Assembly (NCBI RefSeq): GCF_018255755.1
Contig: NZ_CP073766.1
Location: 6,446,501 to 6,510,500 of the forward strand
DNA length: 64,000 nt
Source: Chitinophaga sp. HK235
Lineage (GTDB): Bacteria; Bacteroidota; Bacteroidia; Chitinophagales; Chitinophagaceae
Reading direction: 5' to 3'
Below, piece after piece: positions 8,969 through 18,483 of the stretch. The position numbers and the translations under genes are program-made. Under the pieces are notes generated by a model. That model was not told the origin of the DNA. It saw only the letters and a list, made by a program, of their open reading frames with translations, and ran no database searches. Position 1 is the stretch's first letter; every line of letters starts with the position of its first letter.

Positions 8969-11900
8969 ATGAGGAAATTATTACTCGTGGTGACCAGTAT
9001 GCTATTGATAGCAGCTTCGTTGCTGGCACAAAATCAACGCACTGTTACGGGCAGGGTTACCGATGAGTCGGGGAATCCGTTACCAGGTGTAACAGTGAGT
9101 CTGCCTGGTGGTAAAGCCGGAACTATTTCGGATGCCAATGGCAGCTTTTCTATTTCTGTACCTCAGGATGCGAAGGCGCTGAGAGTTTCATTTGTTGGAT
9201 ATGAGTCCCGGACAATGGTCATTAATGGTAACAGCGTTGGGGCTATTAAGTTAAAAGCTGATACCAAAGCCATCTCGGAAGTGATTGTGGTGGGTTATGG
9301 TACACAGCGTAGAAAAGATGTGACGGGTAGTATAGCCAGCGTTAAAGGTACTGCTGTAGCGGAGTTGCCGGTACAGAGCTTTGAAGCTGGTTTGGGTGGT
9401 CGTGCTGCAGGTGTGCAGATCACCGTTCCGAATGGTGTGGTGAATAACCCTCCTGTATTCCGTATCCGTGGTGCCAACTCAATTGCCGGTAGTTATCCGT
9501 TGATTGTTATTGACGGTGTTCCGACTTTTACCGGTGATGCGGGATCTACCAATGCTCCGTTGAACCCTCTATCCAGCATCAATCCTTCTGATATTGAATC
9601 TATTGATGTGCTGAAAGATGCGTCTGCTACTGCTATTTACGGTAGCCGTGCAGCTAATGGTGTGGTACTGGTTACCACTAAAAAAGGTAAAGCCGGCAAG
9701 GTGAGGATATCCTATGATGGCTGGGTAGGTGCTACTGTTCCCACCAGACTGCCCAAGCTGCTGAATGCACGTCAGTATGTAGCTATTAAAAATGAGGCAG
9801 AAAAAAACAACCCAAGCAGTAAAGAACGTTATGCACTGAATGTGGATGCTAACGGAGATACCATTGATACTGACTGGCGTGATGTAGTATATCGCAGTCG
9901 CGCTATCTCACAAAGTCATACTGTTTCTGCTTCCGGTGGAAATGAAAATACCGTTTACTATTTTTCTGCTGGTTATACCAAACAGGAAGGTATCCTGAAA
10001 AGGAATGACTTCATCCGTAAAAACCTGCTCTTCAACATTGACCAGCGTTTGGGTAAAGTGGTATCATTGGGTACCAAACTGTCTTTCTCCAATGAACAAA
10101 GCCTGATCTCAGGATCTTCCGGTTCACTGGAAGGAGAATCGTTTGCTTCCGGTGGTCTTGCCAGGCTGGCATTTGTGACTTCTCCGATTGTAACACCCTA
10201 TAACAAAGACGGCAGTTACAATATCGCCGGTCAGTACATCGGTAACTACGACAGTTCTTCCCGTACCGGTTTGTACAACCCGCAGGTGTTGCTGGACCTG
10301 GACCATTCCAATACAGAGAACAACCACGTACAGGGCAACGTATATCTGCAGGCAAAACCATTTGAATGGTTAACCCTGCGTACGCAGTACGGTATTGACT
10401 ATATGTTCCTCAACAACGATATCTACCAGAACAATATCCATGGTGATGCGTGGACACTCAACGGCAGAGCATACGGTATCTTTATGCAGAGCAAAAGATG
10501 GGTATGGACCAATACCGCACAGCTGGAGCACAGTTTTGGAAAACACAATGTAAACCTGTTGCTGGGTAGTGAACAGCAGCGTGATAACCGTCAGCGTTAT
10601 GGTATCGTGCGTACAGGACAAACAGATAAATACTTTACCAACGTACAGGGTGGTTGGAGCCTCAATGATCCTTCCGGAATGTTACGTCGTGAGAACTATC
10701 TGTTGTCAGCCTTCAGCCGTGTGAACTATAACTATGCAGATAAATATTTCTTAAGTGCTAACCTCAGGCAGGACCAGTATTCTGCTTTTGGTCCAGACAA
10801 AAAGAAAGGTGTATTCTATGGTTTTGCAGCCGGATGGGAAATCGCGAAAGAAGATTTCTGGGCTGATGGTGCATTGGGCAAGGTTTTCAACAGCTTTAAA
10901 CTCAGAGGTAGTTATGGTAAGGTGGGTAACTCTGCCGGTATAGGTGATTTTGATGCGCTCGCCTTGTACACTCCAACACTGTACGGTGGTGATGGCTCCC
11001 TGTATTACAGCCAGACCGGAAACCCGCAACTGGGATGGGAAGTAAGTAAGAAAACAGACATTGGTTTGTCTTTTGGCTTGTTTAACAACAGAATCACTGG
11101 TGAAGCTGCTTATTACTATAACAATATTGATGGTTTGATCCTGTTCCTTACACAACCACCTTCTGCAGGTGTTCCGACCACTATCCCTACCAACATCGGC
11201 CGCATGTACAACAGAGGTTTTGAGTTTTCCGTGAATGCAGCTGCTATCAATAAAAAAGATTTCCAGTGGAACACTTCCTTCAATATTTCCTTCAATAAAA
11301 ATGAAGTGACTGACCTGGCCGGATCAGCTGTTATTCCTTTCACCACCAGTAGTCTTGAACAAACCAGCGCCAATGCCGTAGGGTATCCGGTATCCATGAT
11401 TTTCCTGGTAAGAGAAGGCGGTGTGGATCCTGCTACCGGCAGAAGGATATTCATCAATAAAGCCGGCGAAAGCGTATACTTCGATGCCAGTTCCAGATCC
11501 TACAGTTATGCTGATGGTAAAAAAGCAGCTCCTGTGGGCATAGGCGATGCGGTACCTTACAAAAATACCAACCCGAAAATCCTGGGTGGTTTTGAAAATA
11601 CTTTCCGTTACAAAGCATTTGAACTGAACGTACTGTTGACCTACCAGGCGGGCTTCTACGTGTATTACGGTAGCCGTGCCGGTTTGCTGGATCAGCGTTT
11701 CTGGAACAACAGTACCGAAGTACTTAACAGATGGCAGAAACCTGGTGATGTTACCAATATTCCGAAACTGGTATTTGGCGACAACGTTTCCAATGGTTCC
11801 AGCTTTGCGAATTCATCTAACGTGTTCAAGGGTGATTTCATCAAACTCCGTAATGTAGGTCTTACTTACAATGTACCTGAAAGAATTGCGTCAAAAGCGC

Positions 11901-12076
11901 GTATGACAGGAGCACGCATATATGTAAGGGCTCAGAATCTGGCCATTATCACCAAATATCCCGGACCTGATCCGGAAGTATCTTCCAACGGTAACAATGT
12001 TTCCGGTCAGGGTATAGACCGTAACACACTGGCTAATGGCCGCACATTTACGGTAGGTGTTAATGTTAATTTCTAA
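8969..12076 (+). CDS. SusC/RagA-type TonB-linked outer-membrane transporter
   Basis: A 1035-residue outer-membrane protein. It has a signal peptide (about 20 residues, ending LLAQ), then a carboxypeptidase-regulatory-like domain (VTGRVTDESGNPLPGVTV, about residues 25-100), a plug with the family hallmark EVIVVGYGTQRRKDVTGS, and a large beta-barrel to the C-terminus. SusC proteins take up oligosaccharides or peptides with energy from TonB. It is followed after 5 bases by its SusD partner. No enzymes or sigma/anti-sigma pair lie in this short unit, so the substrate is unknown. The unusual leader with repeated motifs is described separately. Confidence 0.96.
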   Translation: MRKLLLVVTSMLLIAASLLAQNQRTVTGRVTDESGNPLPGVTVSLPGGKAGTISDANGSFSISVPQDAKALRVSFVGYESRTMVINGNSVGAIKLKADTKAISEVIVVGYGTQRRKDVTGSIASVKGTAVAELPVQSFEAGLGGRAAGVQITVPNGVVNNPPVFRIRGANSIAGSYPLIVIDGVPTFTGDAGSTNAPLNPLSSINPSDIESIDVLKDASATAIYGSRAANGVVLVTTKKGKAGKVRISYDGWVGATVPTRLPKLLNARQYVAIKNEAEKNNPSSKERYALNVDANGDTIDTDWRDVVYRSRAISQSHTVSASGGNENTVYYFSAGYTKQEGILKRNDFIRKNLLFNIDQRLGKVVSLGTKLSFSNEQSLISGSSGSLEGESFASGGLARLAFVTSPIVTPYNKDGSYNIAGQYIGNYDSSSRTGLYNPQVLLDLDHSNTENNHVQGNVYLQAKPFEWLTLRTQYGIDYMFLNNDIYQNNIHGDAWTLNGRAYGIFMQSKRWVWTNTAQLEHSFGKHNVNLLLGSEQQRDNRQRYGIVRTGQTDKYFTNVQGGWSLNDPSGMLRRENYLLSAFSRVNYNYADKYFLSANLRQDQYSAFGPDKKKGVFYGFAAGWEIAKEDFWADGALGKVFNSFKLRGSYGKVGNSAGIGDFDALALYTPTLYGGDGSLYYSQTGNPQLGWEVSKKTDIGLSFGLFNNRITGEAAYYYNNIDGLILFLTQPPSAGVPTTIPTNIGRMYNRGFEFSVNAAAINKKDFQWNTSFNISFNKNEVTDLAGSAVIPFTTSSLEQTSANAVGYPVSMIFLVREGGVDPATGRRIFINKAGESVYFDASSRSYSYADGKKAAPVGIGDAVPYKNTNPKILGGFENTFRYKAFELNVLLTYQAGFYVYYGSRAGLLDQRFWNNSTEVLNRWQKPGDVTNIPKLVFGDNVSNGSSFANSSNVFKGDFIKLRNVGLTYNVPERIASKARMTGARIYVRAQNLAIITKYPGPDPEVSSNGNNVSGQGIDRNTLANGRTFTVGVNVNF

Positions 12077-12081
12077 ACTGA

Positions 12082-13533
12082 ATGAAGATGAAAAGAACCA
12101 ATTTATATATCCTTTTATTAGCGACAGGATTATTGGCCAGCTGTCAGAAAGAACTGCTGAAGCCTGTTCCTTCAACTGATATTTCCGCGTTTTCTGCATT
12201 CGAAAATGCAGAACGTATTGCCAACCAGGTGAATGGTATGTATAGTGTGATGAAGAACGGAAAATTTCTGGGTGGAAAACTGGCAATTGCCAATGAGGTA
12301 AGGGCTGGTGATTTTGTGGTGGAAGGCAGTAACAGTGTGACTTTATATCTCACCTGGAGCATGATACCCAACGGTACTGCCCAGGAAATCACCGAAACCT
12401 GGGAGCAGGGATATTTGACCATCAACAATGCGAACGTATTTATTGATGGAATGAATGCGGTAGGAACCAAGGTGGTAGGTGATGAGGTGTCCAAAAAATA
12501 TATCGGAGAAGCGAAATTTGTACGTGCGTTGAGCTACTTTACCCTGTTGCAGATTTATGCCCGTCCATATTGGGATGGCGCCGGCAGCAAGCCAGGTCTG
12601 GTACTTCATACACAGGGACATACCAAAAAAGAGGACTATAGTAAAGCCCGGGCCAGTGTGGCAGAAGTATATGCACAAATCCTGAAAGATCTGGATGATG
12701 CAGAAGCAGCTTTACCCGCAGCTACTGCCGGCCAAAAAGCCAGCGTAACGCACGCAACTTCCACCGCTGCTATTGCTTTAAAGACAAGGGTATATCTGCA
12801 TATGGCTAACTATGCCAAGGTTATAACAGAGGCCAATAAACTGGTATCTGCAGCGGCGCCTTTTGTTTCACCTACCAAACATGCGCTGGCGCCTGATATC
12901 ACGAAAGTATTTGCTACCAACTATCTGTCAACGGAATCCGTTTTCTCGCTGCCGTTCACCAGTGTGGCAGGAGACTACCCGGGTACCCAGACCCAGCTGG
13001 GTTTTTATTACAGTACAGAGTATTCCATCGATACCAAGTCAGGTGTTTTTGCGGATGCCACCTGGAAAGCAGGCGATGCACGCAGGAACTTTATCCGGAC
13101 TGCAGGCGCAAAATCTTACTGGAACAAGTTTTCCACTCCCAGCCCTTATACAGACTGGATTCCGGTTATCCGTTATGCAGAAGTATTGTTGAATCTTGCA
13201 GAAGCGAAAGTACGCAGCACCAACACGGTGGATGCGCAGGCTGTTGCGCTGCTGAGTGCTGTAAGAGGAAGAGCAGATGCCAGCACTACTTACACTACTG
13301 CTAATTTTGCAGATGCCAACGCTTTGCTTACTGCTATCCAGAACGAAAAACATATCGAGTTTATCGGAGAAGGTATGAGAGGAAATGAGATTACCCGTCT
13401 GGGGCAGACCATACCGGGGAAATCCAATCCAGCAGTGACAATTGATCCGGTGCCGAGCAATTCATCCAAATATATCTGGCCTATCTCCGCGAATGAACTG
13501 CTTTATAATAAGCTGTGCGTAGATAACCAGTAA
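12082..13533 (+). CDS. SusD/RagB-type surface lipoprotein
   Basis: A 483-residue lipoprotein with lipobox LLASC (Cys21). Family segments are visible: AFENAERIANQVNGMYSVMK near the N-terminus, YIGEAKFVRALSYFTLLQIY (TPR-like helices), IRYAEVLLNLAEAKVR, and the C-terminal IEFIGEGMRGNEITRLG. SusD forms the lid over the SusC barrel and binds the incoming ligand outside the cell. It is directly downstream of its SusC. ATGs at 12082 and 12088 are both possible starts. Confidence 0.95.
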   Translation: MKMKRTNLYILLLATGLLASCQKELLKPVPSTDISAFSAFENAERIANQVNGMYSVMKNGKFLGGKLAIANEVRAGDFVVEGSNSVTLYLTWSMIPNGTAQEITETWEQGYLTINNANVFIDGMNAVGTKVVGDEVSKKYIGEAKFVRALSYFTLLQIYARPYWDGAGSKPGLVLHTQGHTKKEDYSKARASVAEVYAQILKDLDDAEAALPAATAGQKASVTHATSTAAIALKTRVYLHMANYAKVITEANKLVSAAAPFVSPTKHALAPDITKVFATNYLSTESVFSLPFTSVAGDYPGTQTQLGFYYSTEYSIDTKSGVFADATWKAGDARRNFIRTAGAKSYWNKFSTPSPYTDWIPVIRYAEVLLNLAEAKVRSTNTVDAQAVALLSAVRGRADASTTYTTANFADANALLTAIQNEKHIEFIGEGMRGNEITRLGQTIPGKSNPAVTIDPVPSNSSKYIWPISANELLYNKLCVDNQ

Positions 13534-13596
13534 AAGAATATCCTCTAATTAACAGACAGGCATTTTCCAATGCTGGTCCTCTTTCATAAGCAAATA

Positions 13597-13627
13597 GGGC
13601 TGCCCTTCACGAGTGGGCGGCCCTTTT
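13597..13627 (+). terminator. Intrinsic terminator after SusD
   Basis: Stem GGGCTGCCC / GGGCGGCCC (13597-13605 and 13615-13623, one G-T pair) with a 9-base loop, then TTTT. It ends the SusC/SusD transcript and lies just before the 3' end of the convergent methyltransferase gene. Confidence 0.8.
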
Positions 13628-14459
13628 ATTTCGCAGGATCTGTTTTGGCAGCTTCCCATCCGATCATTGCCTGTTTGCGCACATTGCCCCAGTGATACTG
13701 ACCAAATTCGCCGGTAGCTTTGATCACCCGATGACAGGGTATGAGGAAAGCCACGGGGTTTTGTCCTACGGCAGTACCTACGGCCCTGGAGGCACGCGGA
13801 CTGTCTACTGCTGCTGCCAGTTGCTGATAGGTGGTGAGATCGCCCATCGGTATTTTCAGCAGGGCCTCCCATACTTTCAACTGGAAAGCGGTGCCTTTCA
13901 GGTGTAGTTTTATTTCAGAAAGACGATGCTGTTCTTTGGTGAAAATATACAGGGTGTTTTGCTGTATGAAGTCTACCATCTGTGTGAACTGCGCATTAGG
14001 GAAGCTGGCTATCAGCTCTTGTAAAGCAGCTTTACGATCGTCGGCAAAAGCCATGTGGCAGACGCCTTTTTCGGTGGAAGCTATCAGAATATTGCCGAAA
14101 GGACTCTCTGCAAAACTGTAGTTGATATGCAGGGATTTGCCTCCGTTTTTATATTCCCCTGGTGTCATGCTTTCTATGTTGACGAAAAGGTCGTGCAGCC
14201 GGCTTGTGCCTGATAATCCGGTTTCAAATGCGGCATCAAATACGGTTGTTTTTTCCTGTTTCAGGATATGTTTGGCATGATGGAGCGTAAGGTATTGCAG
14301 GAATTTTTTAGGTGTTACACCTGCCCATTCACTAAATACCCGCTGGAAATGAAACGGGCTCATATGCACAGCGGCCGCCATGTCCTTCAGTTCTGGCTGT
14401 TCCCTGAAATGATCGTTGATGTATGTAATTGCCGTGGCAATCTTATCGTAATTGTTCAT
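13626..14459 (-). CDS. AraC-type HTH fused to O6-methylguanine-DNA methyltransferase (Ada-like)
   Basis: A 277-residue protein from the ATG at 14457-14459 (MNNYDKIATAI). An upstream extension is open but lacks similarity, so it was not used. Residues ~5-100 are an AraC double helix-turn-helix (MAAAVHMSPFHFQRVFSEWAG). Residues ~110-277 are the methyltransferase with active-site IPCHRV (acceptor Cys242) and the preceding PRASRAVGTAVGQNPVAF helix. It removes methyl groups from O6-methylguanine in DNA by suicidal transfer to Cys. The N-terminal zinc/Cys phosphotriester-sensing domain of E. coli Ada is absent, so methyl-dependent activation by that route is unlikely. It may still regulate its own expression. 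Confidence 0.93.
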   Translation of the reverse strand: MNNYDKIATAITYINDHFREQPELKDMAAAVHMSPFHFQRVFSEWAGVTPKKFLQYLTLHHAKHILKQEKTTVFDAAFETGLSGTSRLHDLFVNIESMTPGEYKNGGKSLHINYSFAESPFGNILIASTEKGVCHMAFADDRKAALQELIASFPNAQFTQMVDFIQQNTLYIFTKEQHRLSEIKLHLKGTAFQLKVWEALLKIPMGDLTTYQQLAAAVDSPRASRAVGTAVGQNPVAFLIPCHRVIKATGEFGQYHWGNVRKQAMIGWEAAKTDPAK

Positions 14460-14624
14460 GACTTTATTGTTTATGACAAAATTACCACGACGAAAGTCGG
14501 CAAAAAACCCGGAACTTGCGGAACCTAAAGCTTTTGCAGTCCTGCCTGTCATCAAAAAAATTCTATTACATATATTATTTTTTGTAGATTCCCCATCAGG
14601 AAGCTTACATACTTATTAAAATCC

Positions 14625-15056
14625 ATGGTCATGAAAATGAAAAAAACATTCATGGTAGCAGCAGCACTTACAGCAGCAGTTACCTTGTGTTCTCTGGCAT
14701 TGCCTCAGGAGAACGAAAAGCCTAAAAACCTCAAAGTATTACCGAAAAATATCAGCCATGATGAGCTGATTTCCACCATGCGCTCGTTTAATACCGCTTT
14801 GGGTGTAAAATGTAATTTCTGTCACGCATCACAGAAAGATGACCCTAAGAAACTGGATTTTGCGAGTGATGACAACCAGCACAAGGATGCGGCCCGCGAA
14901 ATGATGAGAATGACCAACCGTATCAACAAAAAATTCTTTAGGCACAATGATGTCATGAAAGTATCCTGCTATACCTGTCACCATGGTAACGAAGAGCCTA
15001 AGAGCAAACCTGACGCAGCAGCAGCGCCGGCAGCAACACCGGCGCCCGGCAAGTAA
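14625..15056 (+). CDS. Secreted diheme c-type cytochrome (reaction-centre cytochrome c subunit-like)
   Basis: A 143-residue protein with a signal peptide (about 25 residues) and two CxxCH haem sites, CNFCH (~residue 63) and CYTCHHG (~residue 115). The layout, ISHDELISTMRSFNTALGVKC then NRINKKFF between the haems, matches the small bacterial proteins related to the photosynthetic reaction-centre cytochrome c subunit. The C-terminal tail is Ala/Pro-rich (AAAAPAATPAPGK). It acts in the periplasm as an electron carrier; the partner is unknown. Three possible starts (14625, 14631, 14637) all precede the signal peptide core. A terminator follows. Confidence 0.85.
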   Translation: MVMKMKKTFMVAAALTAAVTLCSLALPQENEKPKNLKVLPKNISHDELISTMRSFNTALGVKCNFCHASQKDDPKKLDFASDDNQHKDAAREMMRMTNRINKKFFRHNDVMKVSCYTCHHGNEEPKSKPDAAAAPAATPAPGK

Positions 15057-15074
15057 GGCTGGTAATGATATGTT

Positions 15075-15112
15075 AAAAGGGCCGTCTTCCTTTGGGAAGA
15101 GGGCCCTTTTTC
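15075..15112 (+). terminator. Intrinsic terminator after cytochrome gene
   Basis: Arms 15075-15090 and 15095-15110 (AAAAGGGCC-g-TCTTCC / GGAAGA-g-GGCCCTTTT) with a TTTG loop and one mismatch, followed by T residues. Confidence 0.85.
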
Positions 15113-15342
15113 TATGTATAAGGTTTTGATCAATAGGGTTTTGGCAGCAAGCGTATTTTAAGATATAGTCATTATTGATCATATTACTGATTTACTGACC
15201 GGAAAATGCTTATCTTTACCGATGTTATGTTGAGTTCAAAGCATAAGGCTCTCTCCAGAATCTTTCTTTACTGCTCTCCTCAATGCTGAACGCTGGTGAA
15301 AAAAAAGCGTTTTATTTTAATTACGAACAGATTTAATACAAT

Positions 15343-16611
15343 ATGCTATTTGAGCAATTAGGGCTGATTGAGCCCATTTTAAAAGCGATAAAAAAAGAAG
15401 GTTATACCCAGCCTACCCCCATACAAGTAAAATCCATTCCTATTGTTTTAGAAGGGAAAGACCTACTGGGATGTGCACAGACAGGCACTGGTAAAACAGC
15501 CGCATTTGCCATCCCTATTCTGCAACAGCTTTACAATACCAGGTCAAGTGTTGAAGGCGGTTATAAACATATCCGCTCATTGATCCTTACGCCTACACGT
15601 GAACTGGCATTACAGATCGATGAAAGTTTTGAGGCGTATGGAAAATTCACCGGCCTTAAACATGATGTTATCTTCGGTGGTGTACCACAGCACCGGCAAA
15701 CGATCGCGCTGCGCAACGGAACAGATATCCTCATTGCCACACCGGGCCGTCTGCTCGACCTGATGAACCAGGGCTATATTTACCTGGACCATCTGGAGAT
15801 ATTTGTGCTGGATGAAGCAGACCGTATGCTGGACATGGGTTTCATCAACGATATCAAAAAAGTGATCCGCGAACTGCCGCAGCAACGGCAAACGCTGTTC
15901 TTTTCGGCCACTATGCCGCCGAACATATCCAAGCTGGCCAATTCCCTGTTGTACAATCCGGAAATGGTGGCTATCACGCCAGTATCTACCACAGCGGAAA
16001 GAGTGGAGCAGTCGGTATATTTTGTGAAGAAGAAAGACAAACCACTGTTGCTGGACCATATCCTGAAAGATAAGACCATCCGCCGCACCATCGTGTTTAC
16101 ACAAACCAAACATGGCGCCGACAGGATTGCTAAAAACCTCCGGAAAAGTAATATCAACGCGGATGCTCTGCATGGCGACAAGTCGCAGTCTTCCCGTCAG
16201 AATACCTTAACCAACTTTAAAAGCGGCAAGCTGCGTGTACTGGTGGCCACAGATATTGCTGCCAGAGGCATTGATGTAGATTCGCTGGAACATGTGATCA
16301 ATTACGACCTGCCCAATGTGTCTGAAACCTATGTGCATCGTATAGGCCGTACCGGTAGGGCCGGTGCTGCCGGTTACGCGTTGTCTTTCTGTGCACTGGA
16401 AGAAAGGCCGTTTCTCAACAGTATCAACAAACTCACCAAACAAAAAATTCCTGCGGTGAGCCATCCGTTTGAAGAGTCTGCGCTGATTGAAGCCAACAAT
16501 GCAGATCCGGAAGCACCAAAGGCAGCACCCAGAAAGCCAAAGCCCAAAAACCGCAACCGCTACGGGCGCAACGGCAAAGCGGACAAACGTGATCAGAAAA
16601 TTGATTTTTGA
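15343..16611 (+). CDS. rhlE: DEAD-box ATP-dependent RNA helicase (RhlE type)
   Basis: A 422-residue helicase with all core motifs: Q motif (YTQPTPIQ), motif I AQTGTGKT (45-52), PTRELA (84-89), DEAD (157-160), SAT (188-190), and in the second RecA domain [11 protein letters not shown] and [10 protein letters not shown]. The tail (about residues 390-422) is rich in Lys, Arg and Asn ([19 protein letters not shown]), as in RhlE-type proteins that bind RNA non-specifically. It unwinds short RNA duplexes in ribosome assembly, mRNA decay or cold adaptation. The preceding ~160 bases are AT-rich and contain no gene. The gene symbol denotes the family; orthology is not tested. Confidence 0.93.
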   Translation: MLFEQLGLIEPILKAIKKEGYTQPTPIQVKSIPIVLEGKDLLGCAQTGTGKTAAFAIPILQQLYNTRSSVEGGYKHIRSLILTPTRELALQIDESFEAYGKFTGLKHDVIFGGVPQHRQTIALRNGTDILIATPGRLLDLMNQGYIYLDHLEIFVLDEADRMLDMGFINDIKKVIRELPQQRQTLFFSATMPPNISKLANSLLYNPEMVAITPVSTTAERVEQSVYFVKKKDKPLLLDHILKDKTIRRTIVFTQTKHGADRIAKNLRKSNINADALHGDKSQSSRQNTLTNFKSGKLRVLVATDIAARGIDVDSLEHVINYDLPNVSETYVHRIGRTGRAGAAGYALSFCALEERPFLNSINKLTKQKIPAVSHPFEESALIEANNADPEAPKAAPRKPKPKNRNRYGRNGKADKRDQKIDF

Positions 16612-16612
16612 T

Positions 16613-16782
16613 CCCAGGGCTAAAGCCCTGGGCTATATTAGATGGGACTTGGGCTATATTAGCTGAAGTCCTGGGCCATATTGGCTTAAAGCTCTTCATT
16701 ATATTACTAAAGCCTTAATCTATTGGCTCAAGCCTGGATTAAATGAAGCAAATCAAAATTAGCCCAGGGCTTTAGCCCTGGG
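16613..16782. repeat. REP-like palindromic repeat array
   Basis: Two palindromes with the same arms, CCCAGGGCT / AGCCCTGGG, bracket the gap: 16613-16632 (spacer AA) and 16763-16782 (spacer TT). Between them are decayed partial copies: TTGGGCTATATTAG near 16649 and CCTGGGCCATATTGG near 16669, with a repeating TGGGCTATATTAG motif. It lies between the convergent helicase and DUF2252 genes and may also act as a transcription or mRNA-end barrier. Confidence 0.75.
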
Positions 16783-16785
16783 AAA

Positions 16786-18126
16786 TTAAGCTATTTCCAC
16801 GGGCAGCCGCCCATTTTTGATGGCTTTGGTAAATTCCGCGAAGTCTTTTTCGGTTTGGTTGGCGTAGGCCACTGCAAATTTGCCGATGGCGGTATCCATT
16901 AACTCACTCTTACCCATATACGCACTGATCTGTTCCGAGGGGCCTGTTTTGGCATGGGCGCGTGCCAGCATGCGGCCACAGAGGCCTGCATAAGCCATCA
17001 GTACTTCTTTATCAAAATGTTCTACATCGGGGGCTATCTTACGGTCTCTTAGCTGCCGCAGGTAAAAATGACGGTCATCGTCGCTGGTGCTCCATCCCAG
17101 AAAGATATCACTGGCTGCCTGTACGAGGCGTTGGCCCTGTACTACACGTTCACCTGCATGTTTGTATTTGCTTTTGGCGGTGAAGTTTTCCAATACGCTG
17201 GTGCGGGCTTCCTTTACCTGCAGAAACAGCGGTTCATCTTTATCATTCATCAGGAGCACTACGAAGCAACGGGTACCTACACTGCCTACACCTACTACCT
17301 TCAGGGCAACGTCTACCACATGATATTTGCTGAAGAGATAACGACGGTCTTCCTGGAGAGTATGGATATATTCTTTGAGGAAGTTCCGGATATTGGCTTT
17401 CTCCTTTTCCAGGTCCAACGGATGATAGATCAGCGGATGCTGGTCGGCGATTTCAAAAGTGCCCAGCACGTTTTGGGTGATCTTGTAGAAGACATGTTGT
17501 GGTGTGGCTTTCTCTGCTTTGGAGATAGCATCCCTTAGCATGTTTCTCACTTCATCGCTGGTGGTATTGTTCATCAGGGCATGCATTTCGAATTTCATAT
17601 ACCAGAGGTCGAGGGTGTTCATCCGGGAGTATTCGTACATGCTATGCCGGTAGGAGGTGCTTACTTTGATGGCCATATCACGGGCATCTGTTTCCTTGAG
17701 CTGGTTGTGACGGGCCGCGAGCACAAAGCTGGTAGCCAGTCTTTTGACATCCCATTCCCAGGTGGCGGGAAGGGTTTCATCGAAGTCATTGGCATCGAAG
17801 ATGAGTGTTCGTTCGGGGGTGGCGAAGCCGCCGAAATTGCTCAGGTGGCAGTCACCGATGGCCTGTACTATCAGCTGGGTATGGGGTAGTCCGGAAAGGT
17901 CGAGGGCCATGAGACCGGCCATACCGCGATAAAAAGCGAAGGGGGACGCGCTCATCCTGCCATGGCGGATGGGAATCAGCTTTTTTACCCTTCCTTCATT
18001 GGATATCCTGATAGCTTCCAGTACACTGGGGCGTTGGGGAGAGAGCATAAAATCACCCTGTGAGGTGCGGGGAACGGTGGCCCTGATGTTTTTTCCGGGG
18101 GAATCTTTTTCAACAGTCATAAGCAA
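16786..18126 (-). CDS. DUF2252 family protein (kinase-like fold)
   Basis: A 446-residue cytoplasmic protein with the DUF2252 blocks: RHGRMSASPFAFYRG (~53-67), GDCHLSNFGG (~91-100), IFDANDFDETLPATWEWDVKRLATS (~109-133) and the C-terminal ARAHAKTGPSEQISAYMG. The GD-H-x-x-NFG and NDFDE segments resemble the catalytic and metal-binding loops of aminoglycoside-phosphotransferase-like kinases, but no substrate is established. Start choice is uncertain between Met1 and Met3. It is not obviously operonic; a long inverted repeat separates it from the KTSC gene upstream. Confidence 0.88.
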   Translation of the reverse strand: MLMTVEKDSPGKNIRATVPRTSQGDFMLSPQRPSVLEAIRISNEGRVKKLIPIRHGRMSASPFAFYRGMAGLMALDLSGLPHTQLIVQAIGDCHLSNFGGFATPERTLIFDANDFDETLPATWEWDVKRLATSFVLAARHNQLKETDARDMAIKVSTSYRHSMYEYSRMNTLDLWYMKFEMHALMNNTTSDEVRNMLRDAISKAEKATPQHVFYKITQNVLGTFEIADQHPLIYHPLDLEKEKANIRNFLKEYIHTLQEDRRYLFSKYHVVDVALKVVGVGSVGTRCFVVLLMNDKDEPLFLQVKEARTSVLENFTAKSKYKHAGERVVQGQRLVQAASDIFLGWSTSDDDRHFYLRQLRDRKIAPDVEHFDKEVLMAYAGLCGRMLARAHAKTGPSEQISAYMGKSELMDTAIGKFAVAYANQTEKDFAEFTKAIKNGRLPVEIA

Positions 18127-18171
18127 CTGCGACTAGTGATGGATGTGAAGACACCAGCCGTTTGTATAAAA

Positions 18172-18235
18172 TTACGAATTATCAATTACGAAATACGAAT
18201 GAATGATCTCAGCATTCGTAATTGATAATTCGTAA
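18172..18235. repeat. Perfect 21-bp inverted repeat
   Basis: Arms 18172-18192 and 18215-18235 are exact reverse complements (core ACGAATTATCAATTACG); the inner part can also pair (ACGAATG / CATTCGT). It begins one base past the KTSC stop codon, so as RNA it forms a long AT-rich stem that could end or protect that transcript. Confidence 0.75.
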
Positions 18236-18439
18236 CTATTTATCCTGGTAGCGGGTGAAGCGGAATTTGTCTTTGATGGCTTTGTTGAAATAGGTGCCTT
18301 TGGAGCTGGCGTTTTTCATGGCGCGGTATATGGCTTCTGGTACGGCTTCATAGTCGTATATCGCGCCTGACATAAAAACGATGCGTAGTACCGCATGCAG
18401 GCCGTCGTAGTAATATGCCCGGATAACAGAGGACGGCAT
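18236..18439 (-). CDS. KTSC domain small protein
   Basis: A 67-residue protein that is essentially one KTSC domain: the pattern SSVIRAYYYD, LRIVFMSGAIYDYEAVPEAIY and SSKGTYFNKAIKDKFRF follows the family. KTSC domains are small modules found alone or on lysyl-tRNA synthetases and phage or toxin-related proteins; a nucleic-acid-related role has been suggested but not shown to my knowledge. It stops at TAG (18236-18238), just before the inverted repeat. Codon use resembles neighbours. Confidence 0.85.
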   Translation of the reverse strand: MPSSVIRAYYYDGLHAVLRIVFMSGAIYDYEAVPEAIYRAMKNASSKGTYFNKAIKDKFRFTRYQDK

Positions 18440-18483
18440 GACTGGTGTATTCGGAGTAGGCGCCTCAATTATCGTACCCGGAC

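Noticed and set aside
14460..14555. N-terminal extension of the Ada-like protein
   Set aside because: Extra residues (MMTGRTAKALGSASSGFFAD...) match no Ada domain and the ATG at 14459 directly precedes the AraC domain.
16613..16782. CRISPR array, because of repeated units
   Set aside because: Repeats are palindromic, of unequal length and spacing, with decayed middle copies and no uniform spacers.
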